Assembly: GCA_019309665.1 (NCBI GenBank)
Contig: JAFDFV010000053.1
Location: 1-8,718 of the forward strand
Reading direction: 5' to 3'
DNA: 8,718 nt
DNA from: Deltaproteobacteria bacterium
Lineage (GTDB): Bacteria > Desulfobacterota > Desulfobacteria > Desulfobacterales > ETH-SRB1
The number at the start of each line of letters is the position of its first letter. Position 1 is the first letter of the stretch. Of the stretch, positions 5,969 through 8,718 are shown piece by piece. The translations under genes were made by a program, and so were the position numbers. Below the pieces are notes generated by a model that was given only the letters and a program-made list of their open reading frames with translations, had not been told where the DNA came from and searched no databases.

Positions 5969-6988
5969 ATGGAAAAACACCTTAACGAATATTGCCGAAA
6001 GATGCCTTTTGCCTTAACTTGCAGCCGGACGATTCTTTTTTTGCTTTTTGCTTTTTTCCTCTTTCATGGAGAGATAAGGAAAAGTTTCGGAGAAGAAGAA
6101 GGTCGTTTTTCAGATCATTTGGATGGAACAGTTACTGACAGGCTGACCGGACTTATGTGGACAAGGAATGCTGATCCAGCCGACAATACATACGACTGGT
6201 TTCGCGCCCTTGATGCTGTTTCCCAACTCAATGCAAAAAAATACTGCGGATATCACGATTGGCGATTGCCTAATGTAAACGAACTTGCAACCCTTATTGA
6301 CAGAAGCAGGTATGCTCCGGCGCTTCCTCGCAGCCATCCTTTTTCCAATGTAAAAGTTTGGTACTGGACAAGTACTACTACAGCCGATTACAGCAATCAC
6401 GCATGGCGTATATATTGCTTTTTGGGACATATCGACTATGGCCACAAATACCATATGCTCAACCATGTCTGGCCCGTGCGCACTGCGGGCAGCGCCATTG
6501 ATTTGATTCCAAAGACCGGACAGAATGTTTCTTACTATGCAGGAGATGATGGGGCGCTTAAGAGTGGAAAAGCCTGGCCTGAAAAACGTTTTTATGATCA
6601 TGGGAATGGGACTGTTACGGATCATCTTTCCGGATTAATGTGGACAAAAGATGCAAACCTTCTGCACGGCAGAGGGAACTGGTTCGAGGCTAAAAAGTTT
6701 ATTATGCGCCTTAACGCTAAAGAGCACTGCGGTTATAAGGACTGGCGGCTTCCGAAAGTAAAGGATATCAGAACACTGATCGATTACAGCAAAGAAAATC
6801 CGGTTTTTCCTGATCGCCATCCGTTTTTGCATACAGCTTCAGGCATATATTGGTCATCCGGGCAGAATGTTCAGGATCCCGATTATGCCTGGTGTGTGGA
6901 CATGAAAAACAGCAGAGTTGATTACTATAACAAGATCAATCACGCAGAGTATGTCTGGGGAGTAAGGGACTCTTCTATTATTTATTGA
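5969..6988 (+). CDS. Secreted protein with two tandem DUF1566 (Lcl_C) domains
   Basis: This 339-residue protein has a basic N-terminus and a hydrophobic stretch at 21-32 (T-I-L-F-L-L-F-A-F-F-L-F), consistent with a signal peptide or anchor. Two DUF1566 repeats follow, at about 52-171 and 213-333. Each begins [DN]-G-T-V-T-D-x-L-[TS]-G-L-M-W-T and contains L-N-A-K-x-x-C-G-Y-x-D-W-R-L-P, then H-P-F and a final [HE]-x-V-W-x-V-R. The linker P-K-T-G-Q-N-V-S-Y-Y-A-G-D-D-G is typical of the family. DUF1566 proteins are extracytoplasmic and of unknown role; one cysteine per C-G-Y motif may matter for the fold. GGGGA (5958-5962) supports the start at 5969, but the ATG at 6002 would give a more ordinary signal peptide. 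The gene ends only 16 bases from the end of the convergent operon. Confidence 0.85.
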   Translation: MEKHLNEYCRKMPFALTCSRTILFLLFAFFLFHGEIRKSFGEEEGRFSDHLDGTVTDRLTGLMWTRNADPADNTYDWFRALDAVSQLNAKKYCGYHDWRLPNVNELATLIDRSRYAPALPRSHPFSNVKVWYWTSTTTADYSNHAWRIYCFLGHIDYGHKYHMLNHVWPVRTAGSAIDLIPKTGQNVSYYAGDDGALKSGKAWPEKRFYDHGNGTVTDHLSGLMWTKDANLLHGRGNWFEAKKFIMRLNAKEHCGYKDWRLPKVKDIRTLIDYSKENPVFPDRHPFLHTASGIYWSSGQNVQDPDYAWCVDMKNSRVDYYNKINHAEYVWGVRDSSIIY

Positions 6989-7004
6989 GATGTTACCAAC
7001 TGTT

Positions 7005-7364
7005 TTACCATTGCCCTTCAACATTTGCTCCATCAGCAAGGGGCAATTTCCCTTCATTAAAGGCATTTACAGCATCTCTGACCGTGCCGCTGGCATCATT
7101 CGCCACCTTTACCCCTGCAACCTCAAGTGTTTTAAACGCATTGGGTCCGCATAAACCTGTAAGCAAAACCTCTGCGCCTTTGTCACTTAACATGGCGGCA
7201 GCCTGAATTCCGGCGCCTTTAAGAGCGTTTACATTCTCTGAATTGTCCACAACTTCAAACTCAAAGCCGTCTGTATCAACTATAAGTATATACGCAGCCC
7301 TTCCGAATCGAGGGTCAACCTGTGAATCAAGATCTTTGCCTTTGGACGTAACAGCTATTTTCAT
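7005..7364 (-). CDS. NifX/NafY-type dinitrogenase iron-molybdenum cofactor family protein
   Basis: This 119-residue protein is a stand-alone domain of the dinitrogenase Fe-Mo cofactor biosynthesis family (NifX, NifB C-terminus, VnfX, orange proteins). Signature parts are M-K-I-A-V-T-S-K-G (1-9), V-D-P-R-F-G-R-A (16-23), N-S-E-N (41-44), and L-T-G-L-C-G-P-N-A-F (68-77) with the single cysteine C72 in the likely cluster-binding loop. Such proteins hold or carry metal-sulfur clusters. In sulfate reducers, relatives bind an unusual Mo-Cu sulfide cluster in the ORP complex, which is linked to cell division. AAAGGA lies upstream of the ATG. It is the last of three genes, 24 bases after its paralogue. 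No nif structural genes are in view, so a nitrogenase role cannot be assumed. Confidence 0.88.
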   Translation of the reverse strand: MKIAVTSKGKDLDSQVDPRFGRAAYILIVDTDGFEFEVVDNSENVNALKGAGIQAAAMLSDKGAEVLLTGLCGPNAFKTLEVAGVKVANDASGTVRDAVNAFNEGKLPLADGANVEGQW

Positions 7365-7388
7365 TTTCTATTTTTCCTTTAACCTAAA

Positions 7389-7778
7389 TTATGCTGGATT
7401 CGTTCCACCGCCTCCGCAAACCTGGTCATTTGCAATAATTTGCAGTTTTCCTGCTATAAGATCTTCAACCACCGGCCTTATGTCAGCCCGTTCTGCATCA
7501 TAATAGACATCAATACCCACCTGCTTGAACCCCATAAGCGGTCTCATACCGATTCCTCCAACTACGAGGGTATTAACTTTATGTTCTGCCAGCAGGTTGA
7601 CAGGAACCATGCATCCGCCCTGGGCATGTTCCTGGTTTTGCAGTGTTGAAACATTTTTTATTTCTCCATTTTCCACATCAACAAATGTAAACACCTCACA
7701 ATGACCGAAATGTCCTGCCCTGGTTCCGTCAAGACCACCCTGTCCGTTGGATGGAACTGCTATTCTTCCGTTTTCCAT
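7389..7778 (-). CDS. NifB/NifX-family metal-cofactor-binding protein
   Basis: This 129-residue paralogue of the downstream protein begins G-R-I-A-V-P-S-N-G-Q-G-G-L-D (4-17), followed by H-F-G-H-C (23-27) where the partner has R-F-G-R. L-V-V-G-G-I-G-M-R-P-L (71-81) replaces its C-G-P-N loop, and the tail ends in C-G-G-G-G. Three cysteines (C27, C56 in Q-G-G-C, C121 in the tail) are candidate metal ligands, all at positions different from C72 of the partner, so the two probably hold their cofactor differently. AAGGAG sits at the stop of the preceding receiver-like gene, 14 bases upstream, implying coupled translation. The cofactor (Fe-S, Mo-Fe or Mo-Cu) cannot be told from sequence. Confidence 0.88.
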   Translation of the reverse strand: MENGRIAVPSNGQGGLDGTRAGHFGHCEVFTFVDVENGEIKNVSTLQNQEHAQGGCMVPVNLLAEHKVNTLVVGGIGMRPLMGFKQVGIDVYYDAERADIRPVVEDLIAGKLQIIANDQVCGGGGTNPA

Positions 7779-7792
7779 AATTAAAGTTCTCC

Positions 7793-8182
7793 TTATTTAT
7801 TCAGTTTGTTTGTAATGTTTAAAATATTATTAAGGTACTGCAACAGATTTTTTGCATGAATTTTATCCGGTCGGGGCGGGAGTTGCATAAGAATACCAAG
7901 CCCTTCGCTTGCCGCATGAAAATCCTTGGATGAAAGAGAACTTACTGCGGCACAATTGATCATCGGATTTGTTAAAACCAGTTTTTCCACCAATTTAAGA
8001 CCGGTCATGTCGGAAAGCGATTCATCAGTAACTACCAGTTCAAAGTTATTAACTGAAATCATGGAAAGAGCATCGCCGCCGGACTCTGCACGGGAAATGT
8101 TCAAATTGACATTTTTTTCCATGTTTGATGCTAAATCGGTAAAAAAATCTTTATCAGAACTTACCAGCAATACATGAATCAT
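7793..8182 (-). CDS. Atypical receiver-domain protein, first gene of the NifX-like operon
   Basis: This 129-residue single-domain protein has the layout of a CheY-like receiver: M-I-H-V-L-L-V-S-S-D-K-D (1-12), A-E-S-G-G-D-A-L (32-39), and F-E-L-V-V-T-D53-E-S-L-S-D-M-T-G-L-K-L (47-64), where D53 matches the phosphorylated aspartate. The acidic pair that binds Mg2+ is replaced by S8-S9, and the conserved lysine before proline near the end is replaced in L-P-P-R-P (101-105). It may therefore be a pseudo-receiver that works as a protein-binding module, or one phosphorylated poorly. No output domain is present, and no histidine kinase lies nearby. A good GGAG ribosome binding site precedes it. Its lead position before two cofactor proteins suggests a partner or regulatory role for them. 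Confidence 0.75.
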   Translation of the reverse strand: MIHVLLVSSDKDFFTDLASNMEKNVNLNISRAESGGDALSMISVNNFELVVTDESLSDMTGLKLVEKLVLTNPMINCAAVSSLSSKDFHAASEGLGILMQLPPRPDKIHAKNLLQYLNNILNITNKLNK

Positions 8183-8225
8183 TTATTTCTCCTGAATTGA
8201 AATGTTTAAAAATAGTTTACCATAT

Positions 8226-8255
8226 TTTATAAGATAATAATACAGTATACGGCAA
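8226..8255 (-). promoter_or_regulatory. Candidate sigma-70 promoter of the receiver-NifX operon
   Basis: On the - strand TTGCCG (8255-8250) and TATAAA (8231-8226) are 18 bases apart, placing the transcription start near 8219 and giving a leader of about 35 bases before the ATG at 8182. Box quality is moderate. No sigma-54 type -24/-12 element, known for some orange-protein operons, is seen on this strand. Confidence 0.4.
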
Positions 8256-8275
8256 AAAAACTTGGCAAGAAATTG

Positions 8276-8650
8276 TTATTTTTCTGCTTTTTTTGGTTCG
8301 GAATAATAACCTTCGGGCCATGGACGGCCAAAGCCCCATCGAAACGGGGTCGGCAACCAGCCGTGGCCGCTGATTCTAACTCCAATATACATAAATATCG
8401 GCAGGATAGTATGTCCCTTCTCAGATATACATTTCATTAATTTTAGATCTGATTCTTTTCTCTCCTGAAGTGTTCCGCCCCACCAGTAATCTTTGTCATG
8501 GCTATAGCAGCAATCATAATAGTCCCAGTCAGGCCAGCAGGAACAGCCGTCGCTGGCAAATGGCTTTTCAGGAGGCTCCGTGGGTTTTGGAGGAAATGTA
8601 CAGCCTGATATTATTATAAGCAATAGTGATGTGATAACAAGAAGTTTCAT
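8276..8650 (-). CDS. Small lipoprotein with phospholipase A2-like motif
   Basis: This 124-residue protein opens with a lipoprotein signal: K2, a hydrophobic core, and the lipobox I-S-G-C17. A proline-rich linker (20-30) follows. Then come D-G-C36-S-C and D-C47-C48-Y-S-H51-D52-K-D-Y-W-W-G-G-T, with D68 and C74 downstream. The C-C-x-x-H-D arrangement is the active-site helix motif of secreted phospholipase A2 enzymes, where His is the general base and Asp binds Ca2+ or orients the His. Short bacterial proteins with D-G-C-S...C-C-x-x-H-D-x-x-Y-W-x-G-G-T are known and largely uncharacterised. It is expected to be anchored in a membrane facing the periplasm; lipid hydrolysis is inferred only. No clear Shine-Dalgarno sequence precedes the ATG at 8650. 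It is followed by 93 bases carrying the next operon's promoter. Confidence 0.75.
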   Translation of the reverse strand: MKLLVITSLLLIIISGCTFPPKPTEPPEKPFASDGCSCWPDWDYYDCCYSHDKDYWWGGTLQERKESDLKLMKCISEKGHTILPIFMYIGVRISGHGWLPTPFRWGFGRPWPEGYYSEPKKAEK

Positions 8651-8718
8651 TTCGGCTGACTTAACGAGAATTGTTTACTTATGGATTTTGCAGTGAAAGT
8701 CTATAGCGTAAAATAAAA

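Noticed and set aside
5814..6017. A 67-codon frame directly after the HPF gene
   Set aside because: Its only purine-rich stretch is too close to the ATG, it overlaps the start of the DUF1566 gene and it has no recognisable domain.
8262..8277. TTGGCAAGAAATTGTT on the + strand, similar to a sigma-54 promoter
   Set aside because: The GG-to-GC spacing is one base short, GT replaces GC and no + strand gene follows.

Overview
The window looks like chromosomal DNA from an anaerobic, probably sulfate-reducing member of the Desulfobacterota. This is an inference from gene content: a DsrC-family protein, a pair of NifX/orange-protein-type cofactor-binding proteins, a ribosome hibernation factor with a cold-shock domain, and a DksA-zinc-finger/BON protein. 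No rRNA or tRNA gene, CRISPR array or intact insertion sequence is visible.

Left part (1-2400). The first 360 bases hold no intact gene, only what looks like the first ten codons of a REP-associated tyrosine transposase. Then comes a compact toxin-antitoxin operon on the + strand: a Phd/YefM-type antitoxin overlapping a VapC-type PIN-domain toxin by one base, with TGTACA-type operator candidates over its promoter. A convergent AAA_14/DUF4143 ATPase follows on the - strand, and a perfect 24-bp palindrome lies in its promoter region.

Middle (2400-4400). This part is mosaic and partly decayed. It holds a weak c-di-GMP-riboswitch-like patch and a frameshifted duplicate of the 3' end of the hibernation-factor gene, whose intact copy lies about 3 kb downstream. 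It also holds a gene with two tandem DsrC-like domains on the - strand, a run of GTTGA/TCAAC motifs, and a flavin prenyltransferase (UbiX) gene missing its N-terminal part next to two hairpins.

Right part (4400-8718). A DksA-zinc-finger/BON gene and the HPF-cold-shock gene form a + strand operon (22-nt gap, strong ribosome binding site), suggesting coupled stress control of ribosomes. A secreted tandem DUF1566 protein follows. Convergent to it is a three-gene - strand operon: a receiver-like protein with most of its active site missing, then two NifX/NifB-type cofactor-binding proteins. The last gene, also on the - strand, encodes a small lipoprotein with a phospholipase A2-like Cys-Cys-x-x-His-Asp motif.

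The best candidates for something undescribed are the tandem DsrC-like protein that lacks the C-terminal redox cysteine, and the degenerate receiver joined to two metal-cofactor proteins.
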